A stretch of 64,000 nucleotides of DNA, from contig CAXXNY010000016.1 of NCBI GenBank assembly GCA_963674805.2, forward strand, positions 310,001 to 374,000, given 5' to 3'. Below are positions 7,481 through 16,528 of this stretch, in pieces (position 1 is the stretch's first letter; each line of letters begins with the position of its first letter). Origin of the DNA: CALMFG01 sp963674805. Lineage in GTDB: Bacteria; Bacillota; Clostridia; Christensenellales; CALMFG01. The notes below the pieces were generated by a model. The model ran no database searches. It was not told the DNA's origin and was given only the letters and a program-made list of their open reading frames with translations. Made by a program: the position numbers and the translations under genes.

Positions 7481-8734
7481 ATGGTTTACAATCAAGCGTA
7501 CCTGCCGCCGCGAAAGCCCGGCCTTCAAAAACACCTTCAAAACTATGTCCCCTATATCGCCAAGCAAAGCAAATCGCATATCGCCTTAAACAAGGGCCAG
7601 AACCATGGGCTGTTCGGATGCATCCAGGGCGCTTACCTGCCTAAAAGTATCGACAGCTTGCGCGACGCGACCCGATACATCATTGAAAAGTCGCAAGAAG
7701 ATCAGTGCATCCTCTATCACGGGTTTATTTCGCTCTCAGCGGATGAGGTCATCCAGCAGGGGTATACGAGCCGGCAGAAGTGGGAGCAGTTACTGGCCGC
7801 GAAGATGAGCGACGTCGCAAAAGCTAATCACATCAAAATCGAAAACCTCGAATGGGTATCCGCCCTACACGTCAAGAAAGACCAGAGCCATTGCCACCTC
7901 ATTTTCTGGGATAAGCAACAGGGCATCAAGGAACCGCATATTCCAAAGCAGGTGTTTGAGCAAAAGATGGAATGGCTACGCGGGCGGTTTGCGCGGGAAA
8001 TTTTCCAAGAACAGTTTAAGGAGCTGTACCAGCAGAAGGATGAAGCCTTTAAGAATTTAAGGGATGCGATGCATCCTTTTTTTGATGAGTTTAATACGCT
8101 GATGGACGGCATGAGTAAAGGAGAATATATGGAGCTTAAAGAACAGTTAGCCGCGCTGTCCCCGGACTATGCGGATGAGAAGATAATTAACCCGAAAGTA
8201 TCGGATAACCAGCTGAAAGAAGTCACCCGACAGGTTCTAAAAATCAGGGAGATCATCCCGAAGAGCGGTTCGCTCAAATACCAATACATGCCGCAGGACG
8301 TCAAGGAAAAGCTGGACGAAGCGTCGCTTCAAATCATCCACGCCAGCGCGGCCTGTCGGTCGGCTTACTACGCATACCTGAAATCGGCCAGGGATATTCG
8401 AAAGGTTTATGCCGATAATCCGGAGAGCCTTGAGGAAGCCGAAGCGCAGGCTCGAAGCGCGATACTGAAATCCGTCGGGAACAAGGTCTTGCAGGCGTCC
8501 AAGTCTTTGGATGATTTAGAGAAGAATTCCGACAATCAACATCAGCCAAACATTGAACGCCAAACCGCGCATGATCTCATCATGCAGATTGCGTTCATGC
8601 TCACCCGCGGCGCACGGAGCAACAAGGCGCGGGCCGGGCGATTAAGAACCAGCGAGCTGTCCCGGCAGGCGAAGATTGAACTTGCGAAAAAGCTGGAAGA
8701 TAAATCGCTGGATTGGGGGCAATATGAAAGATAA
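7481..8734 (+). CDS. MobL/MobP-type relaxase
   Basis: 417-residue relaxase that would nick oriT and pilot the transferred strand. The HCHLIFWD segment (within EWVSALHVKKDQSHCHLIF) is the metal-binding histidine motif; the preceding region (RDATRYIIEKSQEDQCILYHGFISLS) matches MobL proteins of the pLS20 type. The C-terminal half is helical. Start ATG at 7481 follows GGAGGGAAT; an upstream in-frame ATG at 7412 lies inside the toxin gene and before the terminator. The stop overlaps the coupling-protein start by 11 bases. The nic site is not identified. Confidence 0.85.
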   Translation: MVYNQAYLPPRKPGLQKHLQNYVPYIAKQSKSHIALNKGQNHGLFGCIQGAYLPKSIDSLRDATRYIIEKSQEDQCILYHGFISLSADEVIQQGYTSRQKWEQLLAAKMSDVAKANHIKIENLEWVSALHVKKDQSHCHLIFWDKQQGIKEPHIPKQVFEQKMEWLRGRFAREIFQEQFKELYQQKDEAFKNLRDAMHPFFDEFNTLMDGMSKGEYMELKEQLAALSPDYADEKIINPKVSDNQLKEVTRQVLKIREIIPKSGSLKYQYMPQDVKEKLDEASLQIIHASAACRSAYYAYLKSARDIRKVYADNPESLEEAEAQARSAILKSVGNKVLQASKSLDDLEKNSDNQHQPNIERQTAHDLIMQIAFMLTRGARSNKARAGRLRTSELSRQAKIELAKKLEDKSLDWGQYER

Positions 8735-10595
8735 GTTGCTTTTGATATTGTTTCTCTTCCCCGTTGCTGTGATTGTCAGTGCTCTTTTATCCGTAGTCGT
8801 ATACCAGAGCATCACGTCAGGTGCGGTAGATATCTCAGCTCTTCGATTTGGCAATATCATTAGTCTCCTGACTAGTGAACGCCAGATACAAGCGTTCTTT
8901 CTTGCTATCTTAGGGGTTGCCGCGCTCGGCATTTTGGTACTGGTCTTTAATCGGGGCAATGATGCCTATACCGGTAAGCTGGTCAAAATCACTGACAAAA
9001 TCTCCACCCCAGCCCCGGCCGGACAGAAACAGCACGGTAGTGCCAAATGGATGAGTCAAAAGGATTTCGATAAACAGTTCGACCATATTGAACTTTCGGC
9101 CAAGTCTCAGGCACCGGACTCCGGCGGAACCGTAATCGACATGGCAAAAAAGCATGGCAGGGAAAAGCTCTACTATGTCGGCGACGACATCCATACCCTG
9201 TGCATAGGCTCCACCCGGAGCGGCAAAACACGGTGTGTGGTTCTGGAAAGCATCGGGTTGCTCGGACTTGCCGGCGAAAGCATGATCTTGAGCGACCCCA
9301 AGGCGGAATTGTTCACCTACACAGCGCCGTTTCTGGAATCCCAAAGCTATGAGGTCATCGCGTTTGATTTCAGACAGCCACTTAAAAGCCACCGGTATAA
9401 CTTCCTGCAAAATGTAATTGACGCGGTGCATAATAAAGATATACCCCGGGCCATTGACTGCGCATGGGACATCACGTCGTCGTTGGTCGGCGAAAATAAA
9501 GGCGAGCGCATCTGGAACGACGGCGAAGCAAGCGTCATCGCCAGCAGTATTCTGGCCGTGGTTTATGACAACATCGATCGGCCGGAGTTCCAGAACCTGA
9601 CCAACGTCTACTACTTCATCGCGAACATGTGCCAGACGGCCGGCACCGACCTGCCCATCAACCAGTACATGAAGTCCCGGCCCGACTCCCATCCGGCCAA
9701 GGCCCTGCTGGGCATATCCGAAGTCGCACCCTCCCGGACCCGCGGCTCGTTCTTCACTTCGGCGCTGACCACGTTACGGCTGTTCACAAACCCGCTGATT
9801 TACGCCATGACCTGCAAAAGTGACTTTCGCCCGCAGGATATTGGCCGGGAAAAGCAGGCGGTGTTCATCCTCCTTCCGGATGAAAAGGCCACATATTATT
9901 CGCTTGCCAGCCTTTTTGTGTCGCAAGCCTACGAGCTTCTGGTCGGCGAAGCGGACAAGCTCGGCGGCAGGCTGGAGCGGCGTGTCAACCTGGTCTTGGA
10001 CGAATTCGGGAACTTCACCAAAATCCCGGCGTTCGCGAACAAGCTGACCGTTGGTGGCGGGCGCGGTATCCGGTTCAGCCTGTTCGTCCAGTCACTGGCG
10101 CAGATCGAGGAGGCCTACGGCAAGGAGAGCTCAACCACCATCAAGGGCAACTGCGCGGTCTGGATTTACCTCTGCGCAGATGACCCGGCCACGCTGGACG
10201 AGATATCCAAGCGGCTGGGCAACTACACCGTGGCGACCTGCTCCAAAAGCAGTTCCTACGGCACCCATTCGTCCGGCAGTTCGTCTTCCAGCATCAACCT
10301 GACCGGAAGGCCGCTGCTCACGCCGGATGAGGTGCGCATGATCGACCGGCCGTACAGCCTGATTACATCCAGAAACCATCCGGCTGTCCTGCACGCGCCC
10401 GACCTCGGCGAGTACGCCTTTAACCGGATGTTCGGTCTCGGTGATAAAACGCACAATCAAAAAATCCGGCTGGAACGCGAATCCGCAAGGCCCAAGCGTA
10501 ACACCGCAGATGCGGAAATGAAGCTTTGGAAAATATGGGATAAATACCGTCGTGCTGAGCGAATCCCCAGCTTCTATCCTGCAAAATTAGATTAA
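8724..10595 (+). CDS. VirD4/TraG-type coupling protein
   Basis: 623-residue type IV coupling ATPase linking the relaxosome to the secretion channel. Two N-terminal membrane helices (residues about 4-27 and 57-75) precede the ATPase domain with Walker A GSTRSGKT (162-169) and Walker B NLVLDEFGNF (about 425). A Ser-rich stretch follows, then DEVRMIDRPYSLITSRNHPAV typical of VirD4 C-termini. ATG at 8724 overlaps the relaxase end, and GGGGG lies just upstream. Operon position between relaxase and pilin genes is standard. Confidence 0.93.
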   Translation: MKDKLLLILFLFPVAVIVSALLSVVVYQSITSGAVDISALRFGNIISLLTSERQIQAFFLAILGVAALGILVLVFNRGNDAYTGKLVKITDKISTPAPAGQKQHGSAKWMSQKDFDKQFDHIELSAKSQAPDSGGTVIDMAKKHGREKLYYVGDDIHTLCIGSTRSGKTRCVVLESIGLLGLAGESMILSDPKAELFTYTAPFLESQSYEVIAFDFRQPLKSHRYNFLQNVIDAVHNKDIPRAIDCAWDITSSLVGENKGERIWNDGEASVIASSILAVVYDNIDRPEFQNLTNVYYFIANMCQTAGTDLPINQYMKSRPDSHPAKALLGISEVAPSRTRGSFFTSALTTLRLFTNPLIYAMTCKSDFRPQDIGREKQAVFILLPDEKATYYSLASLFVSQAYELLVGEADKLGGRLERRVNLVLDEFGNFTKIPAFANKLTVGGGRGIRFSLFVQSLAQIEEAYGKESSTTIKGNCAVWIYLCADDPATLDEISKRLGNYTVATCSKSSSYGTHSSGSSSSSINLTGRPLLTPDEVRMIDRPYSLITSRNHPAVLHAPDLGEYAFNRMFGLGDKTHNQKIRLERESARPKRNTADAEMKLWKIWDKYRRAERIPSFYPAKLD

Positions 10596-10614
10596 AATGC
10601 GAAAGGATTAACCT

Positions 10615-10950
10615 ATGAAAAATAAACAAAACAAAATCTTTAAAAAACTAATCAAGGCAATAACCCCTATTCTGACTTTGCTCTTCCCCACCGCGGCTTT
10701 TGCGGACGTCGGGTCGTCCAAACTGGCGACCGGAACGCAGGCACTTGTTTCTGATCTTACCACCTGGCTAATGATTCTGGCACCGACATTCACCGTTCTT
10801 TTAGTCGTTTATTACCTGATCAGAAAATCCGCCGCAGACGAGATGGACGCCAAACGCTGGAACAGCCAGATTACCGTAGCGCTGGTTTCCTGTATCGGCG
10901 CGGTGCTGGCGAGTGTGATTGTGAATTTATTGATTGGGTACTATCAATAA
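10615..10950 (+). CDS. VirB2/TrbC-like pilin or small transfer membrane protein
   Basis: 111-residue exported protein with a signal peptide ending near AAFA (residues about 12-30) and two further hydrophobic helices (WLMILAPTFTVLLVVYYLI and ITVALVSCIGAVLASVIVNLLIG), the layout of VirB2/TrbC pilin subunits. Ribosome binding site GAAAGGA precedes the ATG. It follows the coupling protein by 19 bases in the same operon. Family assignment rests on topology and position. Confidence 0.65.
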   Translation: MKNKQNKIFKKLIKAITPILTLLFPTAAFADVGSSKLATGTQALVSDLTTWLMILAPTFTVLLVVYYLIRKSAADEMDAKRWNSQITVALVSCIGAVLASVIVNLLIGYYQ

Positions 10951-11204
10951 TTTATTTTTCTTTAATTGTTTTTCTTTGTACTCGCTTGTTGTTTTATTCT
11001 AAATACTGTAATATCTAGATAGTATTTATCAAAGTTTAAATACAAAAGTAGATTGTTTTTTTCTATAAAACTTTTAAAATAATTATTCCAAGTGATGCCT
11101 ATAACAAGCTCATAGTGATTTTTTATTGGATTTATCTCTACGAGATGCACCCGAAGGATGGTGCGACAACAACTCATGCTGCATTTATATGAAAGGATAG
11201 AAGT
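10951..11204 (+). other. 254-base A+T-rich gap, no supported gene
   Basis: This stretch starts the A+T-rich cargo insertion in the transfer operon. The open frame on the minus strand lacks a ribosome binding site and any recognisable feature. A GAAAGGA site at its end serves the next gene. Confidence 0.5.
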
Positions 11205-14200
11205 ATGAAAAGGACTATACAGGTTGTTTTATTAAGTTTCTTATGTTTATTTTTACTTTATTTTGTGAGTTGTATAAAAGCTGATGAAATCGTAGCTACA
11301 GGCTCTGATATATCCAACAATCAAGAGATTAATGAAATCGTGAGTCTTGTGCTGAATTCACCCGAAATGGTTGAAGAACTTAAAGGGCAGGAATTGCTGG
11401 ATAGTATCACGCGAGACATGGAAGATGCTTCCAAAGTAGCAGAAATCACCGAAACTCACATCGATATATCCATGAACACAGGCGAGGCCTTCTCTGCCAC
11501 TTTTGTAGACTTAGACGAGTACGAATTATTATTTGAGAATCAAAGCCAGGCATATTTATATAGGATTCAGCCAAGCAGTGCGACTAATGAATATCAGTTT
11601 TCATTGGGGTATCAAAATTTATGGGTGGATATGTTTATTCGAAATCAGTCGAATTTTGAATGCGGATTGTCGACAAGCTCTAATTGGCAAAGACTCAGCA
11701 GCGAAGATAGCAGTGATACGCCTCAGTTTTCTTATGTTGAAGATGCGTGGTACTATGTGTTGATTGCTATGGACCAGACTTTTAATTATACGTTTTTTAT
11801 GTGGGAAGAAGATAATGCGGCAAATTACGCATATATGAATTACGATTTGAACAATGACATAGACGAAACGCAAAAACAGGATGACCAGCCTTTTGGATTA
11901 GTCTTAGTTATTATGGAATCGCCTGTAGATATAAATTTCGGTATTGATTCATTAAAAATGTATGCGTTTAATAATTCAAATGATTCAGCAAGTCTTGATA
12001 TTGATGCATATCTGGAAAAGGTTCGAAGCGCTGAACAGATACCCACACCAGAACCAGAACCAACGCCTGTGCCAACGCCCGTGCCGCTGATCAAGAGTGT
12101 GCCATTGCCGATTGTGGTAACTGAGTTCGAACAGTATCTTATGCATGTAAGCAGTGAAGAAACTCCCGGATTTATCACAGAGATGGAAACGCCTATTGAG
12201 TCATTGATTTCTCCTGAGGACGACGCTTATTATGTTGAGTTTAATCCGGATAGAATGAGCAATTTACAGCTTGATCGCCCCAATATGCCCTCGTATACAT
12301 GGTATATAAACGGAAGTCATGCGGACAAGATTGCCGAGGTCGTCATCGAATTTGACATGCTTGAAACGATCAATCCTTTGCACCCTGGGCTTTTTGGCTA
12401 CGAAAGAGGATATTATATTACCCTTCATCATTTTCAATTAATACCACTCTTTCCGTTCTGGATTAACATTAACGATATGGACGACGAGGGAGGAGTAAGA
12501 ACAGACGTAGACCGAGGAGGAATGATTGAAACACCTGAGTTTGGAGAGGGTTTAGAGCAATATGCACAGCAAGAAGGAAAACACGTTACAATTAGTATTC
12601 CGTATTCAGAGTTTAAATATACAGCGAAAGATTTAACGTTGCAGTTTTTGCCTGGAACGACATTTGCGAATCTTTCGATAAACGCTTGGGGATCGGAAGA
12701 GCTGAACACGGATACGATTGAGGAGGTTTCAGAGGGTGTGGAACTGCCTGTGCACAATTTGATGCGTGAAGCCATTATGCCATCACTTTCATTTGTTCAA
12801 ACAGCGGAGGAAGAGCTGGCTTCATATGAAAGCACTGACACGTCCGAAGTGTTTGGCGGGGCTTTTTGGTCCAATGAAGTGATGGCAGCAGGACATGTTA
12901 TCAATGATGGCGGCTCAATCAGCATGCCGGTTTCGTTATATGACCTTGATGAATATGCCGATGAGATAATGGGTAAATATGCGGTTATCCCAGAAGGACT
13001 TGTGGCCGCGCTCAAAACATTGACAACTTATGATTATCTGAATGGGAATTGCAACCAAGATAGAGAAAAATGGCAAAGTGACCGACTCGCGGTAATTAAC
13101 TTTGTTTTAGAAAATATGATCGACGAAACGGGTCAGTTCTATGGTATTTATGATATTGAACAAGGTAAACTTGTTGCGACCGACCGTAAAAGTGCAGCAT
13201 TACCAATCCTGACGATGATGATTCCGACGGATGAGCTAAGTGGTTTATCAAATAATCAAATTGATTTTATGATGAATGCCATTATCGCGAATGAGCTTGT
13301 TCGGGTCGGGGATACGCTCTATTATGCGCCTCATGGCGTGAGCAAAGATGGAACAATGAACCTTAAGCTATCAGATTTTGCGATGACAAATGATTTGTAT
13401 GATGTTTTTATTGAATATTCCAACGATCGGAGTCGTTTGGACGAGCAATATGGATTAGCGATGCTGCTCGAAGGATATGCCAATTCTTTAGGGCTAATAT
13501 ATGAGGCGCAACTTCAGACAGAAACACGGTTACCTGCATCAGAATTGATGGTTGCTTTTGCGGATAATGGTAATACCTATGCGTTGTATCCGTCTGAAAC
13601 GTTTAATATTAACGATACCTTTTTTGCTGTTGGCTTTGATTCTGTAGCTACTGATATTTTTGGGGTCATTGATAATGATTTGGGGGCTTTCTCGGCACTA
13701 AAATATTGCCGCACCGAAGGCGCTAGTGCAAAGATATTGACGAGCGCTAAAAACGGTGCTTATAGCGAAAGGCAGGAAAAATATATTAGGCAGTGTGAGG
13801 CGGATTATGCTGAAGTTTATAATTACTATATGATTCAAACGTTATATTATGAGATTTGGTTGCATATCTATAATTTCCTACAAATGCAAACATCAGACAC
13901 AGCGTATGCGCCTATGTATAATGTTGAAACAGGCGAAATGATTAAAGCGTCAGCAGCGCCACTTTATCCTGAATTTAGTAAATTTTCCGGCTTGATTGAA
14001 CGCTTTGGAACGCCAGCGACTTCATTATTATATCATTTGCTTGTCGGTGTCTTTAATAACGAAGACGCAATTAGGGAAACCGCACAGCTGGCTATGGTAA
14101 ATTATGATATATATACATGGCAGATGTTTCGCTCGCAAGACTATGATTTTTCGAATCCGGATTTCTTTGCAGATAATGGGTTTAATGTTTGGGGGTATGA

Positions 14201-14411
14201 TTCCTGCAATTATGGTTTTTATATGACCTCGGAACAAAAGACATGGCCGCCTTATAATAAGATTGGCCTTAATTTTAACCGAGAGGATTGGCGCGCATAC
14301 GCGATGCGCAAGGTGAATGAGAAAGTACGAAAAGAAGAAAACCTAGAATCACTTGACGATGAATTTCCACTTTTTTACGATCATCTCCCTAAAGTTGAAA
14401 TTATTAATTGA
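11205..14411 (+). CDS. large exported lipoprotein-like protein, copy A
   Basis: 1068-residue exported protein of unknown family. Residues 1-23 form a signal peptide ending in YFVSC, a weak lipobox. Residues about 24-280 are unique to this copy; a Pro/Glu/Thr linker (TPEPEPTPVPTPVP) follows; residues about 300-1068 match copy B at 26.6-29.1 kb along their whole length, with a 73-residue block differing at only five positions. No catalytic motif is recognised. The gene is inserted between the VirB2- and VirB6-like genes and is A+T-rich, so it looks like cargo. A surface or host-interaction role is a guess. Confidence 0.75.
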   Translation: MKRTIQVVLLSFLCLFLLYFVSCIKADEIVATGSDISNNQEINEIVSLVLNSPEMVEELKGQELLDSITRDMEDASKVAEITETHIDISMNTGEAFSATFVDLDEYELLFENQSQAYLYRIQPSSATNEYQFSLGYQNLWVDMFIRNQSNFECGLSTSSNWQRLSSEDSSDTPQFSYVEDAWYYVLIAMDQTFNYTFFMWEEDNAANYAYMNYDLNNDIDETQKQDDQPFGLVLVIMESPVDINFGIDSLKMYAFNNSNDSASLDIDAYLEKVRSAEQIPTPEPEPTPVPTPVPLIKSVPLPIVVTEFEQYLMHVSSEETPGFITEMETPIESLISPEDDAYYVEFNPDRMSNLQLDRPNMPSYTWYINGSHADKIAEVVIEFDMLETINPLHPGLFGYERGYYITLHHFQLIPLFPFWININDMDDEGGVRTDVDRGGMIETPEFGEGLEQYAQQEGKHVTISIPYSEFKYTAKDLTLQFLPGTTFANLSINAWGSEELNTDTIEEVSEGVELPVHNLMREAIMPSLSFVQTAEEELASYESTDTSEVFGGAFWSNEVMAAGHVINDGGSISMPVSLYDLDEYADEIMGKYAVIPEGLVAALKTLTTYDYLNGNCNQDREKWQSDRLAVINFVLENMIDETGQFYGIYDIEQGKLVATDRKSAALPILTMMIPTDELSGLSNNQIDFMMNAIIANELVRVGDTLYYAPHGVSKDGTMNLKLSDFAMTNDLYDVFIEYSNDRSRLDEQYGLAMLLEGYANSLGLIYEAQLQTETRLPASELMVAFADNGNTYALYPSETFNINDTFFAVGFDSVATDIFGVIDNDLGAFSALKYCRTEGASAKILTSAKNGAYSERQEKYIRQCEADYAEVYNYYMIQTLYYEIWLHIYNFLQMQTSDTAYAPMYNVETGEMIKASAAPLYPEFSKFSGLIERFGTPATSLLYHLLVGVFNNEDAIRETAQLAMVNYDIYTWQMFRSQDYDFSNPDFFADNGFNVWGYDSCNYGFYMTSEQKTWPPYNKIGLNFNREDWRAYAMRKVNEKVRKEENLESLDDEFPLFYDHLPKVEIIN

Positions 14412-14452
14412 TGATTGAAGATCAATTATACTGCTTTTTGAAATACTATCTA

Positions 14453-14477
14453 ACGTCTAGTTGACTAGGCGTTTTTT
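14453..14477 (+). terminator. terminator after lipoprotein copy A
   Basis: Stem ACGTCTAG/CTAGGCGT (one G-T pair), four-base loop, six-T run. It insulates the cargo gene from the downstream transfer genes. Confidence 0.75.
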
Positions 14478-14517
14478 ATCGCTAATCCTATAATAAAATG
14501 TTAAAAAGGAGTCTCCC

Positions 14518-15360
14518 ATGGCCATAGTCATCACAATACTAATCGGTGCGATTCTCACCGCGGCTTTGCCGTACATCGATAACATCCTAACCAGCATCAT
14601 CCCTGTTGCCCTGCACGCGGAAGACTATATGAGCTCGGTCACCGGCACCAGCTGGTTTTCCAGCGTCTATAACATCTTCTTCTCATTCGGGGTGTCGGTC
14701 ATCGTGCTGAAGTTCTTAAAGAAAGGGTTCGACATTTACATCGGCTGGATGGACGGCGATGCGGACAATGATCCGTTAAACCTTCTGACCAACTTCCTCC
14801 GTGCGATGGTGGTGGCGATCTGCTTCCCCGTCCTGTACGGGCTTCTCGCCGATGTGGTCACTGAGCTTACCGACCAGGTGCTGGCGGCCATCGGAGCAGA
14901 CACCGCAATGGACTTTACCACCATCATCACCGGCATCGCGAGTGCCGGCATCTTCACAGGGATTATATCCCTGATTTTTTTTATCCTGTTTTTCTTCCTG
15001 TACATCCAGTTTTTGATGCGCGGACTTGAAATCCTCATCCTGCGCATTGGCCTGCCCTTCGCCTGCGTGGGTCTTATCGACAACGACAAGGGCGTATTCG
15101 GCGCGTACATCAAGAAGTTCTATCAGGCTACCATCGCGGTCATCGTCCAGATTGCGCTCTGCAAGTTAGGTGTAGGCATGATGCTGAACAGCCATATTTT
15201 CTGGGCGATTGCCTGCATGGCGCTGGCCATGAAAGCCCCGCGGTTTTTGTCCGATTTCATCCTGATGCCCGGCGGAAACGGCGGTGGCTTCATCAACAAG
15301 GCATACTACACCACCAACCTCATCCGGACGGTTGCCGGCGTGGTCAAGAAAGGAGGCTGA
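14518..15360 (+). CDS. VirB6/TrbL-like polytopic transfer protein
   Basis: 280-residue inner-membrane channel component with six or so hydrophobic segments, including SLIFFILFFFLYIQFLMRG and the conserved ILRIGLPFACVGLIDNDKGVFGAYIKKFYQ, seen in conjugal transfer proteins of Tn1549-like elements. AAAAAGGAG lies upstream of the ATG. The Gly-rich C-terminus (MPGGNGGGF) is also typical. The next gene starts 5 bases after the stop, and its ribosome binding site is inside this gene's end. Confidence 0.82.
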   Translation: MAIVITILIGAILTAALPYIDNILTSIIPVALHAEDYMSSVTGTSWFSSVYNIFFSFGVSVIVLKFLKKGFDIYIGWMDGDADNDPLNLLTNFLRAMVVAICFPVLYGLLADVVTELTDQVLAAIGADTAMDFTTIITGIASAGIFTGIISLIFFILFFFLYIQFLMRGLEILILRIGLPFACVGLIDNDKGVFGAYIKKFYQATIAVIVQIALCKLGVGMMLNSHIFWAIACMALAMKAPRFLSDFILMPGGNGGGFINKAYYTTNLIRTVAGVVKKGG

Positions 15361-15365
15361 GGCTC

Positions 15366-15575
15366 ATGCAAATGATCGACGAGGTATCTCAGGTCATCAT
15401 CTGGCTAATACGTGCCGGTGCGGCGTTTCGGGTATGCTACAGCTTTTTTCGGATGATCGCCACAAGCGATGAAACCGCAATGTACCAAAAACGCATCCGG
15501 AATGTGCTGGTTTTCTATGTTTTAGCCGAGAGCATCTGGATAATCAAAAACCTGATTCTCGAATACTACACTTAA
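15366..15575 (+). CDS. small two-helix transfer membrane protein
   Basis: 69-residue protein with two hydrophobic segments (VIIWLIRAGAAFRVCYSFF and VLVFYVLAESIWIIKNLIL), placed between VirB6- and VirB3-like genes. AGGAGG at the end of the previous gene precedes its ATG. Comparable small membrane proteins sit at this place in Gram-positive conjugative elements; exact function unknown. Confidence 0.75.
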   Translation: MQMIDEVSQVIIWLIRAGAAFRVCYSFFRMIATSDETAMYQKRIRNVLVFYVLAESIWIIKNLILEYYT

Positions 15576-15591
15576 TCGAAAGGAATTCACT

Positions 15592-15915
15592 ATGGAAAAA
15601 GAAACAATCCTATATATCCCAAGTAACGTCAAGACCCGGTCGGAGATCTTCGACGGGTACGGGAAACACGAGATCATACAGACCCTGATCGCCGCAGCGT
15701 TCATCACCGCCGCGGCTTTTTTAATTTTCAGCTTTAACCACAGCGTGCCCTTCCTCGTCGTGTTCATCATGGCGGGCATCGCCGCCAGCGTGATTTGCAC
15801 CACCAAGGATAAGTATAACCAATCGGTGGTCGATCATGCCAAAAGCATGATCCGATTTGCACGCGAACAGCAGGACTTTAAATATAAATACCAAAAGGAG
15901 TGGGGCGATGTTTGA
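15592..15915 (+). CDS. VirB3/PrgI-like transfer membrane protein
   Basis: 107-residue protein with two adjacent membrane helices (residues about 30-65) and a charged C-terminal tail, the size and topology of VirB3/PrgI proteins that bind VirB4. It directly precedes the VirB4-type genes and overlaps the next start by 8 bases. AAAGGAATTCACT precedes the ATG. Assignment is by topology, order and the IYIPSNVKTRSEIFDGYG start typical of this transfer family. Confidence 0.75.
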   Translation: MEKETILYIPSNVKTRSEIFDGYGKHEIIQTLIAAAFITAAAFLIFSFNHSVPFLVVFIMAGIAASVICTTKDKYNQSVVDHAKSMIRFAREQQDFKYKYQKEWGDV

Positions 15916-16528
15916 TTTATTCAATAAGAAACCAAAAGAAGATCCAAACAAGTTGACCGCAAATGAGTTCATCAATATTCGGGATATCATCGGGAATTTT
16001 CTCTACACCCGGGACGGCTATGTGTTCATGTACATCCGCCTTCAGCCCATCAGCGTGGACCTTCTGTCCAGCAGGGAAAAGGATTCTCTTATTAACACCT
16101 TAACCGCCGAGCTTTCCAGTGAAACCAAGCCCTTTCAGTTCTTTGCCATCTCTCAGGCAGTGGACATGAGCGGGCTCAAGGATTCGCTGTATGGCGTGTT
16201 AAACGGAACCACCGACAACACGCGCCGGAGTCTTATCAACAATGAGATTAAGCAAATCACTGGATTTGCCCTTTCCGGAGAGATTGTGGAGCGCCAGTTC
16301 TTCGTCGTCATCTGGGAAAAGCTCACCGAGGAAAACCGACTTCTGCTGAAACGCCGTGCAAATGATATGGCCTATAAGTTCCAATCCTGCGGTGTCAGTG
16401 CCGAAGTCATAAACCAAAGTCAAATCTATCATCTGGCCAAGCTGTTCGCGCATCCACAAGCCGGGCATCTGGATTTAGATGATGCCGACTTTTCCGCAAC
16501 CATCCCCATATTAGGAGATCCCACATGA
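15908..16528 (+). CDS. VirB4 N-terminal-like transfer protein
   Basis: 206-residue soluble protein resembling the N-terminal domain of VirB4/TraC ATPases (IRDIIGNFLYTRDGYVFMYIRLQPIS, then QFFAISQAVDMSGLKDSL). It has no P-loop, which is supplied by the next gene. ATG at 15908 follows AAAGGAG; a more distant in-frame start at 15857 would extend into the preceding gene. The stop overlaps the VirB4 start by 4 bases. In many elements this domain is fused to the ATPase; here it is separate. Confidence 0.78.
   Translation: MFDLFNKKPKEDPNKLTANEFINIRDIIGNFLYTRDGYVFMYIRLQPISVDLLSSREKDSLINTLTAELSSETKPFQFFAISQAVDMSGLKDSLYGVLNGTTDNTRRSLINNEIKQITGFALSGEIVERQFFVVIWEKLTEENRLLLKRRANDMAYKFQSCGVSAEVINQSQIYHLAKLFAHPQAGHLDLDDADFSATIPILGDPT

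Noticed and set aside
8910..9692. 260-codon open frame antisense to the coupling protein gene
   Set aside because: Lies wholly inside the VirD4-like gene in G+C-rich DNA; no start signal or family match.
10962..11177. 71-codon minus-strand frame before lipoprotein copy A
   Set aside because: No start signal or recognisable product in A+T-rich DNA.
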